A DNA stretch of 64,000 nucleotides, taken from NCBI GenBank assembly GCA_015059495.1, contig SVAI01000001.1, positions 923,811 through 987,810 on the forward strand, written 5' to 3'. Origin of the DNA: Bacillota bacterium. Its GTDB lineage: Bacteria > Bacillota_I > Bacilli_A > RF39 > UBA660. Below are positions 10,194 through 19,106 of this stretch, in pieces. The notes under the pieces were generated by a model. It made no database searches, had not been told where the DNA came from, and saw nothing but the letters and a program-made list of their open reading frames with translations. A program made the translations under genes and the position numbers. Position 1 is the stretch's first letter. Each line of letters begins with the position of its first letter.

Positions 10194-10757
10194 ATAATAC
10201 CAACAATAATAGAAAAATCTAATAACAAAGAATACGCATACGACTTATATTCAAGATTACTAAAAGATAGAATTATCTTTTTAACTGGTGAAATAAATAA
10301 TACTATATCAAGTATTATAGTAAGTGAATTACTATATTTAGATAGTATTAATCACGATGATATATCACTTTATATTAATTCACCAGGTGGAGAAATAACT
10401 TCAGGTCTTGCAATATATGATACTATGAACTTTATTAAAAGTGATGTAAAAACAATATGCGTTGGTCTTTGTGCTTCAATGGGAGCATTCCTACTCTCAT
10501 CAGGTAAAAAAGGAAAACGATACTCTCTTAAGAATTCTGAAATAATGATTCATCAACCTTTAGGAGGAGCTGAAGGTAAAGCAACGGACATTCAAATAGC
10601 AGCAGATCACATAATGAAAACTAAAGACAAAATGAATAAGATACTAGCAAAAAACACTAACCAAGCCTTAAAGAAAATCCTTAAAGATACTGAAGCTGAT
10701 TATTATATGAATGCTAAAGAAGCAAAAGAATATGGTCTTATTGATGAACTAATATAA
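10194..10757 (+). CDS. clpP: ATP-dependent Clp protease proteolytic subunit, probable ATA start
   Basis: The ORF track gives only residues from 10425, but the reading frame is open upstream and encodes the normal ClpP N-terminus: [31 protein letters not shown]. No ATG, GTG or TTG exists in frame. The family normally begins M-I-P, and here the codon at that position is ATA (10194), six bases after AAAGGAGATGAT, which pairs with the 16S tail except at one base. That gives 187 residues, nearly full family length. The catalytic triad is Ser95 (CASMGAF), His120 (IMIHQP) and an Asp in KDTEAD. An ATG at 10183 is out of frame and too close to the ribosome binding site. ClpP forms the proteolytic chamber used by ClpX/ClpC. 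Confidence 0.88.
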   Translation: MIPTIIEKSNNKEYAYDLYSRLLKDRIIFLTGEINNTISSIIVSELLYLDSINHDDISLYINSPGGEITSGLAIYDTMNFIKSDVKTICVGLCASMGAFLLSSGKKGKRYSLKNSEIMIHQPLGGAEGKATDIQIAADHIMKTKDKMNKILAKNTNQALKKILKDTEADYYMNAKEAKEYGLIDELI

Positions 10758-10785
10758 AATAGCATAGATTATCTATGCTATTTTT
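10757..10785. terminator. Bidirectional terminator between clpP and the kinase-fold gene
   Basis: Stem AAATAGCATAGA / TCTATGCTATTT has A and T runs on both sides and overlaps the stop codons of both convergent genes. Confidence 0.85.
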
Positions 10786-11689
10786 CAATTGATCTAATTA
10801 ATCTTTTAATATCTGTCATTTCTAACTTACCATATTCATAATATTTTAAAGCTAAGTTTTCTGGTACACCACATTTAACCATTTCTTCAATATGCTTATT
10901 AACATATTCTTGATAATAAGAATAATTACTATTATCTAAACCAAAATCATCATCACTTAAATTATCTTCATATAATTTAATCTTTGTTAGTACTTCTAAT
11001 ACCATAGAAGATAAAGCACTTAATACTATTGATGTCTTATTATGAGAATATGATTCAGTATATAATGTGGAGCTACCATCTAAGTCTACAATATGAACTC
11101 CATAATTAAAACCATGTTCTAATAATACATCACAATCATCTCTTGTTATAGGATTACTTACATTTCTTTTATCTAAATTTAAAGGATATATATTATTATC
11201 TAACAATTCTTCAACCTTAGATACTAAATCTTTGCAAGCCATTAATTTCAATCTTTTATGAACATATGCAGAAGAATATATTCCTAAAGTGTTTTTATAA
11301 TAAGGATAAACGCATCCAATAGCTTTATTACCTTCATAAATAATATTATTAGGTAAATATGATAATTTAACCTTACTACCAGCTTCAATGGCCTTCATAA
11401 TAGCTTCTTCCTTTGCAAGTATAACTCCATCATTATCCTTATAAGTTAATATTCTATTATCATCCTTCTTAGATATATTTCTTAACTTCTTATAACATGA
11501 AACATTAACTCCATCTTCATCTAATATGGCATTATCAATTTTTATTACTTGATCATTATCTTTATAAAACTTATATACATTCGGCCCAACTTTATACAAC
11601 TCTGCTTCTCTACCAGTTCCAACAACTTTATTCTTTTTCTTAATCTCATCAATTTCTTTAGATGTTAATCTAATAACTTGTTTTTGCAT
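10778..11689 (-). CDS. Protein kinase-fold protein of unknown function
   Basis: The 303-residue protein looks like a diverged protein kinase: GTGREAELYKVGPNVYKFYK resembles a glycine-rich loop with the strand-3 lysine, LNLDKRNV resembles a catalytic loop, and HIVDLDGSS resembles the metal-binding DFG segment. The usual HRD motif is not recognisable, so activity is uncertain. The C-terminal part is helical. It lies 28 bases downstream of whiA with no terminator between them, so both are probably co-transcribed; GGAGTGATTTT precedes its ATG. I infer a kinase-like fold from motif order only. Confidence 0.6.
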   Translation of the reverse strand: MQKQVIRLTSKEIDEIKKKNKVVGTGREAELYKVGPNVYKFYKDNDQVIKIDNAILDEDGVNVSCYKKLRNISKKDDNRILTYKDNDGVILAKEEAIMKAIEAGSKVKLSYLPNNIIYEGNKAIGCVYPYYKNTLGIYSSAYVHKRLKLMACKDLVSKVEELLDNNIYPLNLDKRNVSNPITRDDCDVLLEHGFNYGVHIVDLDGSSTLYTESYSHNKTSIVLSALSSMVLEVLTKIKLYEDNLSDDDFGLDNSNYSYYQEYVNKHIEEMVKCGVPENLALKYYEYGKLEMTDIKRLIRSIEK

Positions 11690-11717
11690 AAAATCACTCC
11701 GTTCATATATATATTAT

Positions 11718-12641
11718 TTATTTATTTTTGTGTTTATTCACCAATTCCTTAATCTTTCTAAAGTAGTGGTTAATACCACTCTTACTTATTTTTTTATTTG
11801 TTTCCATAGTAACTATATCAGCTAATTCCTGATATGAAGTTTCGGGATATTTAATTCTATATTCTATTACTTCTTTTATTCTATCATCTAATAAATCTAT
11901 TAAATCATGTTCTTTTAAATAATTTATATCATCTAACTGAGTTAAACCAGTTCTAATAACTTTTTCTTGATTAGCTAAATCAACATTATTTAATCTATTA
12001 ACCATATTCTTATGATCTCTATATATTCTTATATCTTCAAAATAAAATAATGAATTAGTAGCTTTAAATAATTTCAACATATCACTAATTACTTCAGCTT
12101 GTTTAATATATATCATATATTTATTACTTCTTTTTAATGTTTTAGTTTCTATTCTAAAATTTTTAAATAACTTCTTAATGAAATTAGCTTCCTCTATCGT
12201 TGGAACTACATATTCAGCATGATATCCAGATCTTTTAGGATCATTAATAGATCCACATGCTAAGAATAATCCTTTTAGATAATTAATAATATCTTCATCA
12301 GTAGATAAAAAATATACTTCAGGTAATATAAATTCACCATCCTTAATTATATTTAACTTCTTTAATATAAAATCTACTTTTTCATTAATAGTTAACATGT
12401 ATATTTGTTTAGATTTAAATCTTTTTTGTATACGTACATTAATCTTTGGATTAATACCAAATATTACTTTAAATGTTTTATATACTACACGAGCTACATG
12501 AGCATTTTCCATTGTTAAAACAATACTATCTTTTTTGATAGTAGATGAATACTTAACAAAAGCAGATAAAAAAGGTAATAACTCTAAGTAATCTTTTAAA
12601 GAATTTGATATTTCTTCTTTAACTTGCATAGTAAATGTCAT
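11718..12641 (-). CDS. whiA: WhiA-family DNA-binding regulator
   Basis: WhiA combines a LAGLIDADG-type N-terminal domain with a C-terminal helix-turn-helix and in Firmicutes affects cell division and chromosome segregation. The 307 residues show the family segments FLACGSINDPKRSGYHAEYV, VNRLNNVDLANQEKV and the C-terminal YPETSYQELADI and SGINHYFRKI. GGGTGAT lies five bases before the ATG at 12641. It leads a probable two-gene transcript with the kinase-fold gene. The usual neighbours yvcJ/yvcK are not seen here; instead the division genes ftsEX lie just upstream. Confidence 0.93.
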   Translation of the reverse strand: MTFTMQVKEEISNSLKDYLELLPFLSAFVKYSSTIKKDSIVLTMENAHVARVVYKTFKVIFGINPKINVRIQKRFKSKQIYMLTINEKVDFILKKLNIIKDGEFILPEVYFLSTDEDIINYLKGLFLACGSINDPKRSGYHAEYVVPTIEEANFIKKLFKNFRIETKTLKRSNKYMIYIKQAEVISDMLKLFKATNSLFYFEDIRIYRDHKNMVNRLNNVDLANQEKVIRTGLTQLDDINYLKEHDLIDLLDDRIKEVIEYRIKYPETSYQELADIVTMETNKKISKSGINHYFRKIKELVNKHKNK

Positions 12642-12668
12642 GTTTTATCACCCAAAGTAATTTTAACA

Positions 12669-12694
12669 TAAAAAAAGAGATATTTCTATCTCTT
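12669..12694 (-). terminator. Terminator of the yitT-ftsEX-M23 block
   Basis: Stem AAGAGATA / TATCTCTT with loop TTTC precedes six T residues on the minus strand. Confidence 0.8.
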
Positions 12695-13888
12695 ATACCA
12701 CCAAACTCCAGTTGAAGGGAATCCTGGTGGATTAATTAAATGTGCAACAAATTGATTCCATGAAGAGTAATCAACATGATACCAACCAGTAGCAACACCA
12801 TAGTGTAAGTGAGCACCATAAGCACAAGTGTCATAACCACCACTATAATATTTTGATGTTGAATAACCACCAACAGTACCAACAACAGTATCAGTTGTAA
12901 CAATTTGATTTAATTTAACTTTTATATCTAACATGTGAGCATATTGAACAGTATATCTCTTACCATTAACAGTAACATGAATATAAACCATATTACCACC
13001 ACATGATGATTTATAAGTTATTGCTGCAACTCTACCTGCTGCAGTAGCATATTCAGGAGTACCTTCGTTATTACCAGCAATATCAATTCCTGGATGGAAT
13101 GAACTATCAAATGATCTATAACCAAAACCAGATGATATTCTACCTTTAACAGTTGGTTTTACCCATCCAAATGATTGTGGATCACTTGTACATGTTGATA
13201 ACTTTTGTGTCTCACTGTCACATATAGATTGATAATATTTAATAACTGACTTTTGTGCAGCTATTTGAGTATCAATATCTTCAGATATTTCATCTATAGC
13301 AGCCATCTTATCATTTAATGTAGATAAGGCATTTGAAAATTTATTTATATTACCATCTAATTGTTTATTAGCTTCTTCTAGCTCAACTTGTCTATTTTGT
13401 TTTTCTACAATTAAATTTTGTAAAGACTTAATCTTATTATCATAATACTTAGTAATACTCTCAACAGATTTCATTCTCATTATCATTTCAGTAATTGAAG
13501 AGGAATCACTAAAATATTCCATATAATCATTACCATTTCTAGTTAATTGATAATATCTAAGCATATTATCTATATCTTCACTAGCTTGCTTAATAGCTTC
13601 TTCTGCTTCAGTAACTTTATTTTTAGCATCTTCAACTTCTTGAATATTCTTTTCTTTTTCTTGATAAGCATTATAAATATTACTTTTACTTTGATTAATT
13701 TCACTTTGTGTTTGTTTTTTAGCATTTGCTTGTCTTGTCTTTTCAGCTTCTAATTCAGCTAAATGATCTTTTAGTTCTAATATAGTAGTTGCTTCCTTAG
13801 CATGAACAGTCAATGGTGAGAATAAGTAACTAAAAGCAATTAAGAAAGCAAATGTAACTCTAAATAAACCAACAAAATATTTTCTCAT
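12686..13888 (-). CDS. Coiled-coil M23 peptidase, FtsEX-linked murein hydrolase
   Basis: The 400-residue protein has a signal peptide ending VHAKE, a long coiled coil (about residues 35-240) rich in Glu, Lys and Gln, and a C-terminal LytM/M23 metallopeptidase domain with GYRSFDSSFHPGIDIA (His and Asp zinc ligands) and YGAHLHYGVA. In EnvC and PcsB the coiled coil is the part that contacts FtsX. The start is ATG at 13888, whose bases overlap the ftsX stop codon as ATGA; the track start is an upstream TTG. It is the last gene of the ftsE-ftsX operon and is followed by a terminator. Role inferred: cell-wall splitting during division under FtsEX control. Confidence 0.9.
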   Translation of the reverse strand: MRKYFVGLFRVTFAFLIAFSYLFSPLTVHAKEATTILELKDHLAELEAEKTRQANAKKQTQSEINQSKSNIYNAYQEKEKNIQEVEDAKNKVTEAEEAIKQASEDIDNMLRYYQLTRNGNDYMEYFSDSSSITEMIMRMKSVESITKYYDNKIKSLQNLIVEKQNRQVELEEANKQLDGNINKFSNALSTLNDKMAAIDEISEDIDTQIAAQKSVIKYYQSICDSETQKLSTCTSDPQSFGWVKPTVKGRISSGFGYRSFDSSFHPGIDIAGNNEGTPEYATAAGRVAAITYKSSCGGNMVYIHVTVNGKRYTVQYAHMLDIKVKLNQIVTTDTVVGTVGGYSTSKYYSGGYDTCAYGAHLHYGVATGWYHVDYSSWNQFVAHLINPPGFPSTGVWWYKR

Positions 13889-14778
13889 ATTTTTAAATAC
13901 TTTCTTACAGCATGCCAACTACCAAGCATACCTACAAGTCCACCTATAATAACTAATATCAATGATACATTTAATAATAATGCACCAGGACTAACTAATT
14001 GAATCATATGTGAGAATATATATCCATCAAAATAATCATATGCAATTATATAAGCATAAATAGTAATTAATATAGGAATAATAGAACCTAAAACTCCTAA
14101 GAATAATCCTTCAAACTCAAATGGTAATTTAATAGCAGTATTAGATGTACCAACAAGTCTCATGATTTCTATTTCATTTCTTCTTGAATAAATAGTTAAT
14201 CTAATAGTATTACTAATTAAGAAAGCAGTAACTAAGATTAACGCAGCAACAATAACAATTGATGCTTGTTCAATAATCTTAAATATACCTATCATTTGAT
14301 CTACACTATCTTTACCATATGTAGCTGATTCTACTCCATCTATTTCATTAATAGCATTAGTAGTAGCTTTTAAATCAGACACATTTTTAACTTTAACTAA
14401 TATTGAATCATATAAAGGATTCTCATCCATATTTTCAATTATCGAATCTAATTCACCTAAAGAATTTTTAATTTCTTCTTTCCAAGTATCTTTAGATTTA
14501 AATTCTAAACTTTCAAATGAAGACATAGATTTAATCTTATCTTCTATTTCATTTTTCTTTGTTTCATCTACATCAGTTTTTAAATATGTAACAATTGTTA
14601 ATTCATTTTCCATTGCTTGAGTAAAATGATTAACATTTGATGACATAATTAATGATATAGATACAAGTATTAAAGTAATAGCTATACAAGTAATAGAGGC
14701 AATAGATAAACTAAAGTTTCTAAATACACTCTTAAAAGCATCTCTAATACTTCTTATTAATATTCTAATTGCTTTCAT
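13885..14778 (-). CDS. ftsX: Cell-division protein FtsX
   Basis: FtsX is the permease-like partner of FtsE that transmits ATP hydrolysis to cell-wall hydrolases. The 297 residues show a first transmembrane segment (about 22-45), an extracellular domain containing the family motif NPLYDSILVKVKN, and three more membrane segments with the conserved ISNTIRLTIYSRRNEIEIMRLVG. It overlaps ftsE by 14 bases and the M23 gene by four bases, so the three are translationally coupled. Confidence 0.97.
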   Translation of the reverse strand: MKAIRILIRSIRDAFKSVFRNFSLSIASITCIAITLILVSISLIMSSNVNHFTQAMENELTIVTYLKTDVDETKKNEIEDKIKSMSSFESLEFKSKDTWKEEIKNSLGELDSIIENMDENPLYDSILVKVKNVSDLKATTNAINEIDGVESATYGKDSVDQMIGIFKIIEQASIVIVAALILVTAFLISNTIRLTIYSRRNEIEIMRLVGTSNTAIKLPFEFEGLFLGVLGSIIPILITIYAYIIAYDYFDGYIFSHMIQLVSPGALLLNVSLILVIIGGLVGMLGSWHAVRKYLKI

Positions 14779-15466
14779 GTACTTTATAACTTCCTTTCAT
14801 CTTATCTCCAACTTTAACACCGTTTTCAATAACAACTACTCTCTTCTTCATTCTATTAACAATGTCTTTATCATGAGTAGCCATAACAACAGTTGTTCCA
14901 AGTTCCTTATTAATTGATGATATAACATCCATAATCTCTTTAGATGTTTCTGGATCTAAGTTACCTGTAGGTTCATCACATATTAATAATTTTGGATCAT
15001 TAACTATAGCTCTAGCTATACAAACTCTTTGTTGTTCACCACCAGATAATTGATTAGGAAATGATCTAGCCCTATCTTTTAATCCAACACGTTCAAGTGC
15101 TTTATTAACTTTAGGTCTAATATCATCAGTTTTTAATCCTAGTGTTTCAAGTCCAAAAGCAACATTTTCATAAACTGTTAATTTAGGTAATAACTTAAAG
15201 TCTTGAAATACAACTCCTAATTTTCTTCTTAATTTATATATCTTAGAATTTCTAAGTTTAGCAACATCAATACCACCAACTACAACACTACCACTTGTTG
15301 GTCTTTCTTCTCTATAAAGAAGTTTAATTAAAGTTGATTTACCAGATGCAGTTTGTCCAATAACGAATACAAACTCACCCTTGTCTATCTCTAAATCAAG
15401 ATTAGCTAAACCAGTAACACCATTCTTATATACTTTAGAACAGCCTTTAATCTCTATTAACTTCAT
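14765..15466 (-). CDS. ftsE: Cell-division ATP-binding protein FtsE
   Basis: The 233-residue ABC ATPase has Walker A GQTASGKST, signature LSGGEQQR, Walker B LLICDEPTGNLDPE and the H-loop ATHD. Walker A reads QTASGK instead of the common PSGAGK, which still keeps the lysine. FtsE drives FtsX. The ATG at 15466 is chosen because AGGAGTGA precedes it; the track start at 15481 falls inside that ribosome binding site. Confidence 0.97.
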   Translation of the reverse strand: MKLIEIKGCSKVYKNGVTGLANLDLEIDKGEFVFVIGQTASGKSTLIKLLYREERPTSGSVVVGGIDVAKLRNSKIYKLRRKLGVVFQDFKLLPKLTVYENVAFGLETLGLKTDDIRPKVNKALERVGLKDRARSFPNQLSGGEQQRVCIARAIVNDPKLLICDEPTGNLDPETSKEIMDVISSINKELGTTVVMATHDKDIVNRMKKRVVVIENGVKVGDKMKGSYKVHESN

Positions 15467-15509
15467 TATTTCACTCCTCATCCTAAATAATTATAACAAA
15501 CATTAAATA

Positions 15510-16397
15510 CTAGATAAATGGTAATTGTTTCCTTCTAAATCCACCATTAACTTCATAACAATCACTTACTACAAAGAATGCTTCATTATCTATATCTAAT
15601 ACTTTTTCTTTAATTCTATAATAATCTCTATTAGGAACAACAGCCATTAACATTTCTCTCTTAGCTTTTAAGAAACCACCTTCAGTGTTAAATAATGTAA
15701 CTCCTGTTTCTAACTCATCCATAATAAACTTTTCTATTTCTTTATATTTCTTTGAATAAATAAAGAACATCTTTGATGAAGATACACCAATAATAATTCT
15801 ATCTACTATTTCAGTAAATACAATAATTATTAATACTGAATATAATAACTTATTAGTTCCAATTACAAAGAAACCACTAGCTAATATAACAACATTAACA
15901 TATAATGATGCATTACCTTCACTAACATGGAAATACTTATTAACTAACTTCATTAATATATCTCCACCACCAGTATTAAATCCCATTTTATATATTAATC
16001 CATCACCTATACCATATAATAATGAACATAATAAAATAGTCATTAATATATTTTCAAATTGAAAATATGGTGACAAATATGCAGCTAAACCTTGAGTTAA
16101 GCTAACAAATGTTGGATATATAATAGATCCAATAATTGCTCTTCTAGTAACCTTTGTACCCAATAAGAAAAAGCTTATAAACAATAACGCAAAACTAATT
16201 ACATAAATACTAATTGCAGGTGAAATACCAAATAAAACATTTAATATAACCGCAATACCACTAGCACCACCTAATACAAAACTATTTGGTACAACAAACA
16301 TGTTGTAAGCTAGTGAAAGAATAAAAACACCAATCAAGAAGATAATAAATCTACCAACTAGTTTTTCTCTTTTAATATACTCAACTATGTTATTCAT
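15510..16397 (-). CDS. YitT-family membrane protein
   Basis: The 295-residue protein has five to six N-terminal membrane segments with the family signature NSFVLGGASGIAVILN and GFNTGGGDIL, and a C-terminal soluble domain of the DUF2179 type with MLMAVVPNRDYYRIKEKVLDID and VVSDCYEVNGGGFRR-like ending (here NGGFRRK). The function of YitT proteins is unknown. AGGTGTAGAT precedes the ATG. It is 44 bases upstream of ftsE with no terminator, so it may share the ftsEX transcript. Confidence 0.9.
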   Translation of the reverse strand: MNNIVEYIKREKLVGRFIIFLIGVFILSLAYNMFVVPNSFVLGGASGIAVILNVLFGISPAISIYVISFALLFISFFLLGTKVTRRAIIGSIIYPTFVSLTQGLAAYLSPYFQFENILMTILLCSLLYGIGDGLIYKMGFNTGGGDILMKLVNKYFHVSEGNASLYVNVVILASGFFVIGTNKLLYSVLIIIVFTEIVDRIIIGVSSSKMFFIYSKKYKEIEKFIMDELETGVTLFNTEGGFLKAKREMLMAVVPNRDYYRIKEKVLDIDNEAFFVVSDCYEVNGGFRRKQLPFI

Positions 16398-16448
16398 ATC
16401 TACACCTACCTTAAAACATTATACTATATTTTTAACAATTTGCATACG

Positions 16449-16477
16449 AAAAAAGATTATCATTAAAATGATAATCT
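16449..16477 (-). terminator. Terminator after the MBL hydrolase gene
   Basis: Stem AGATTATCAT / ATGATAATCT with a 4-base loop, followed by six T residues on the minus strand. Confidence 0.85.
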
Positions 16478-16957
16478 GTTAATTAATTCTTGACCTAAAG
16501 TAGATTTATCTCCATGACCAGGATAAATAATTGTATTAGATGGATAAGTAAATATATTATCTAATGATTTTTTCATATCATTAACACTACCAGTAGGTAA
16601 ATCCATTCTACCTATACCATCTTTAAATAAGAAGTCCCCAACAAACATAATATTATCGTCCTTAAAATAATATGTTTTAGAATCACTAGTATGTCCTGGA
16701 GTTTCAATAACTTCAAAATTAAAACCATCTATATTATATTTATTTTCTTGTAAATTATATTTTTCTTTTAACTCATTTAATGCTCCAATATGATCAAAAT
16801 GATAATGAGTTATTAATATACCCACTACTTCACAAGTTATATAACTAATTATCTTATCAGCTTCATCACCAGGATCAATAATAATACACTTATTATTCTT
16901 TTCAACTATATAACAATTTTCTTCTAAAGAACCAACAACTACTCTTTTAATATTCAT
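16463..16957 (-). CDS. MBL-fold metallohydrolase, glyoxalase II-like
   Basis: The protein has the metallo-beta-lactamase zinc motif THYHFDHIG, then GHTSDS, GDFLFKDGIGRMDLP and PGHGDKSTLGQE, matching short Firmicutes hydroxyacylglutathione-hydrolase-like enzymes. At 164 residues it is shorter than the typical about 205, lacking part of the middle. The ATG at 16957 follows GGTGAT; the track start is an upstream TTG. The substrate cannot be read from the sequence. It follows the next gene upstream after a terminator, so it is probably monocistronic. Confidence 0.87.
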   Translation of the reverse strand: MNIKRVVVGSLEENCYIVEKNNKCIIIDPGDEADKIISYITCEVVGILITHYHFDHIGALNELKEKYNLQENKYNIDGFNFEVIETPGHTSDSKTYYFKDDNIMFVGDFLFKDGIGRMDLPTGSVNDMKKSLDNIFTYPSNTIIYPGHGDKSTLGQELINRLSF

Positions 16958-16982
16958 ATTAATCACCAATATAATTATAACA

Positions 16983-17011
16983 TAAAAAGAGTACTATTTT
17001 TTAGGTACTCT
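16983..17011 (-). terminator. Terminator after unknown gene 16994-17713
   Basis: Stem AAGAGTAC / GTACTCTT overlaps the stop codon and precedes five T residues on the minus strand. Confidence 0.7.
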
Positions 17012-17713
17012 TAATCTTGATCTAGCTTTTTCTTTGCTTAATTTTATATCTAATAAATTATCTAAAGCTCTATATGTGTCATATGAAGGTCCATATTGAG
17101 ATTCACTTACACTACAATGACTGCTAAAAAAATCTTGAAGTCTATCTATTACACCATTGTATTCAACAGGAGGATATTCTTGAAATATATCATAGCTTGC
17201 TCTATCACTTCTATAATATCCCATTGATTTAGCACCAACTGAATATACTTTTACTCCATTTTCCTTCTTTACTTTTCTAAATAGACCTTTTCTAACACTA
17301 TATATTTCTTCAGTATCAATTCCATTAAATGTATATTCTAAAGATCCATCAAAACCGAACTTATAGAAAACAAAATCTGAATAAACATAATCATTTTCTA
17401 AATTGAATTCTATATGAATATCATCATCATCATCAATAGTTAAAACAATTGTTTCACCTGATTCAAAATTTAATGATAATCCATCTTTTAAAGCTATTAG
17501 TTCAAACGTACTTTCATCAAAAGAATTACTTCCTAGTACTTTCTTTATATATTCATCAACTATATAATAAAATCCTTGACCATATTTTCTTAATGTATTA
17601 TTTACATGTAATTCTTCAGTCTTATCATTATCAAATGCTTCTTTGTCCTTATCATTTTTTAATTCTATAATTCCATATAATTCTTTTACCATTAATTCAC
17701 TTATATTAACCAT
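16994..17713 (-). CDS. Hypothetical protein
   Basis: I do not recognise this 239-residue soluble protein. It is acidic in the centre (LTIDDDDDIHIEFNLENDY), has no signal peptide or membrane segment, and ends in a basic tail KEKARSRLRVPKK. The start is supported by AAAGAGG nine bases upstream and an extended -10 promoter. It is divergent from the LemA-like gene across a 167-base spacer. Confidence 0.65.
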   Translation of the reverse strand: MVNISELMVKELYGIIELKNDKDKEAFDNDKTEELHVNNTLRKYGQGFYYIVDEYIKKVLGSNSFDESTFELIALKDGLSLNFESGETIVLTIDDDDDIHIEFNLENDYVYSDFVFYKFGFDGSLEYTFNGIDTEEIYSVRKGLFRKVKKENGVKVYSVGAKSMGYYRSDRASYDIFQEYPPVEYNGVIDRLQDFFSSHCSVSESQYGPSYDTYRALDNLLDIKLSKEKARSRLRVPKK

Positions 17714-17748
17714 AAAAATTTGCCTCTTTCTTTTAAGTTGTATTTTTT

Positions 17749-17757
17749 ATTATAGCA
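17749..17757 (-). promoter_or_regulatory. Extended -10 promoter of gene 16994-17713
   Basis: Minus strand TGCTATAAT lies 36 bases before the ATG; the -35 region is poor. Confidence 0.45.
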
Positions 17758-17792
17758 CTTTACCGCATGTATTACGTAAAAACATATAATGT

Positions 17793-17810
17793 GTTTACAT
17801 ATTGTTTACA
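17793..17810. repeat. Two direct repeats of GTTTACA spaced one helical turn
   Basis: GTTTACA occurs at 17793-17799 and 17804-17810, 11 bases apart, in the spacer between two divergent promoters. This could be a regulator-binding site; nothing else supports it. Confidence 0.3.
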
Positions 17811-17854
17811 CTTAATAATTAATTAAATTACTTATTTAAAATAATAACTTGTCA

Positions 17855-17863
17855 TGTTATAAT
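17855..17863 (+). promoter_or_regulatory. Extended -10 promoter of the LemA-like gene
   Basis: TGTTATAAT ends 17 bases before the ATG at 17881, implying a very short leader with GGTGAT inside it. Confidence 0.5.
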
Positions 17864-17880
17864 TATCATGGTGATAACAT

Positions 17881-18426
17881 ATGGATATAATAACATTATT
17901 TTTTACAATGGCAGCAGTAATCGCTATACTAGCATTAATATATGCATATCTTTATAATAGATTACAAGATTTTAAATTAAAAATAGATGAAGCTGAAAGT
18001 ATATTAGATGAAGAATTAAGAAATAAATATGATAAAGTATATGAACTTCAAACTACAGTACTAAAATTATCAAAGGTAAATGAAAAGGAATTTCAAGAAT
18101 TAGATAACATTAAAAAAGAAGATATATCTAACTTTGAATTAGATAGAAAAGTAATTGAAGTATATAATAAATTAGAAACAATCATTAATGATTATGAAAA
18201 GATTGAAACTAAAAAAGAAGTTATTGAATTACAAAATGAAATTAAGAAACTAGATGCAAGAATTGAATCTGCTAAATTATTCTATAATAAATATATTAAT
18301 GAATCTAATACTATGGTAAGAAAATTTCCATCAAACATCATAGCTAAAATACATAAGATTCAAATAAAGAATTTCTATGATAATAAAGATTTAAATGATG
18401 ATACTGTAAAAGATTTTAAACTATAA
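17881..18426 (+). CDS. LemA-family protein
   Basis: The 181-residue protein has one N-terminal membrane segment (about residues 4-26), a long helical coiled-coil body, and the LemA hallmark KLFYNKYINESNTMVRKFPS with a following Ala/Ile-rich stretch. LemA proteins are small membrane-anchored helical proteins with unclear function. The last part (IQIKNFYDNKD) fits the family although its glycine-phenylalanine end is altered. GGTGAT precedes the ATG by five bases. Confidence 0.8.
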   Translation: MDIITLFFTMAAVIAILALIYAYLYNRLQDFKLKIDEAESILDEELRNKYDKVYELQTTVLKLSKVNEKEFQELDNIKKEDISNFELDRKVIEVYNKLETIINDYEKIETKKEVIELQNEIKKLDARIESAKLFYNKYINESNTMVRKFPSNIIAKIHKIQIKNFYDNKDLNDDTVKDFKL

Positions 18427-18451
18427 AAAGATACTAATAAGTATCTTTTTT
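18425..18451. terminator. Bidirectional terminator between LemA-like gene and ung
   Basis: Stem AAAAAGATACT / AGTATCTTTTT with loop AATA has runs on both sides and touches both stop codons. Confidence 0.85.
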
Positions 18452-19106
18452 ATAATTTCCAATCAATTTCTTTTATTTTATTATTCTTTAAAAATTCATT
18501 TGTCTTAGAAAAACATTTTGATCCAAAGAAACCTCTTCTTGCACTAAATGGAGATGGATGAGCACTTATTAATACTAAGTGTTTTTTATTTGTAATTAAA
18601 TCTTTTTTTCCTTCAGCAAATTTACCCCATAATATAAATACAATTGGTTTATCACTACAATTAAGTTTTCTAATGATTTCATCAGTATATTTATCCCAAC
18701 CTAACTTCGAATGTGAAGCTGGACTATCTTTTTTTACTGTTAAACATGAGTTAAGAAGCAATACACCTTCTTTTGCCCACTTAGTCAAATCACCTGTACT
18801 ATTTTTTATTCCTAAATCATCTTCTAATTCTTTATAAATATTTTTTAAAGATGGAGGCAGTTTAACGCCCTCTTGAACACTAAATGATAAACCATGTGCT
18901 TCACCTTCACCATGGTAAGGATCTTGACCAACAATAACTACTTTAACATCTTTATAAGGAGTTAACTTTAAAGCATTATATAAATTATCTTTACTTGGAT
19001 AAATAATATCATTCTTATATAAATCTTCAATATGTTTATAAAATTCTTTAAAGTTAACACTATCAAACATATCTTTTAAGACAACATCCCAGTCATTTCC
19101 TATCAT
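18450..19106 (-). CDS. ung: Uracil-DNA glycosylase
   Basis: Ung removes uracil from DNA to start base-excision repair. The 218 residues include the water-activating motif VGQDPYHGEGEAHGLSFSV and the DNA-intercalation loop HPSPFSARRGFFG. Length matches family 1. The ATG overlaps the TGA of the serine-hydrolase gene as ATGA, so translation is coupled. Confidence 0.98.
   Translation of the reverse strand: MIGNDWDVVLKDMFDSVNFKEFYKHIEDLYKNDIIYPSKDNLYNALKLTPYKDVKVVIVGQDPYHGEGEAHGLSFSVQEGVKLPPSLKNIYKELEDDLGIKNSTGDLTKWAKEGVLLLNSCLTVKKDSPASHSKLGWDKYTDEIIRKLNCSDKPIVFILWGKFAEGKKDLITNKKHLVLISAHPSPFSARRGFFGSKCFSKTNEFLKNNKIKEIDWKL

Noticed and set aside
10425-10757. ClpP starting at the internal ATG
   Set aside because: It would lack the conserved N-terminus and the substrate-binding SPGG region, which are encoded in frame upstream.
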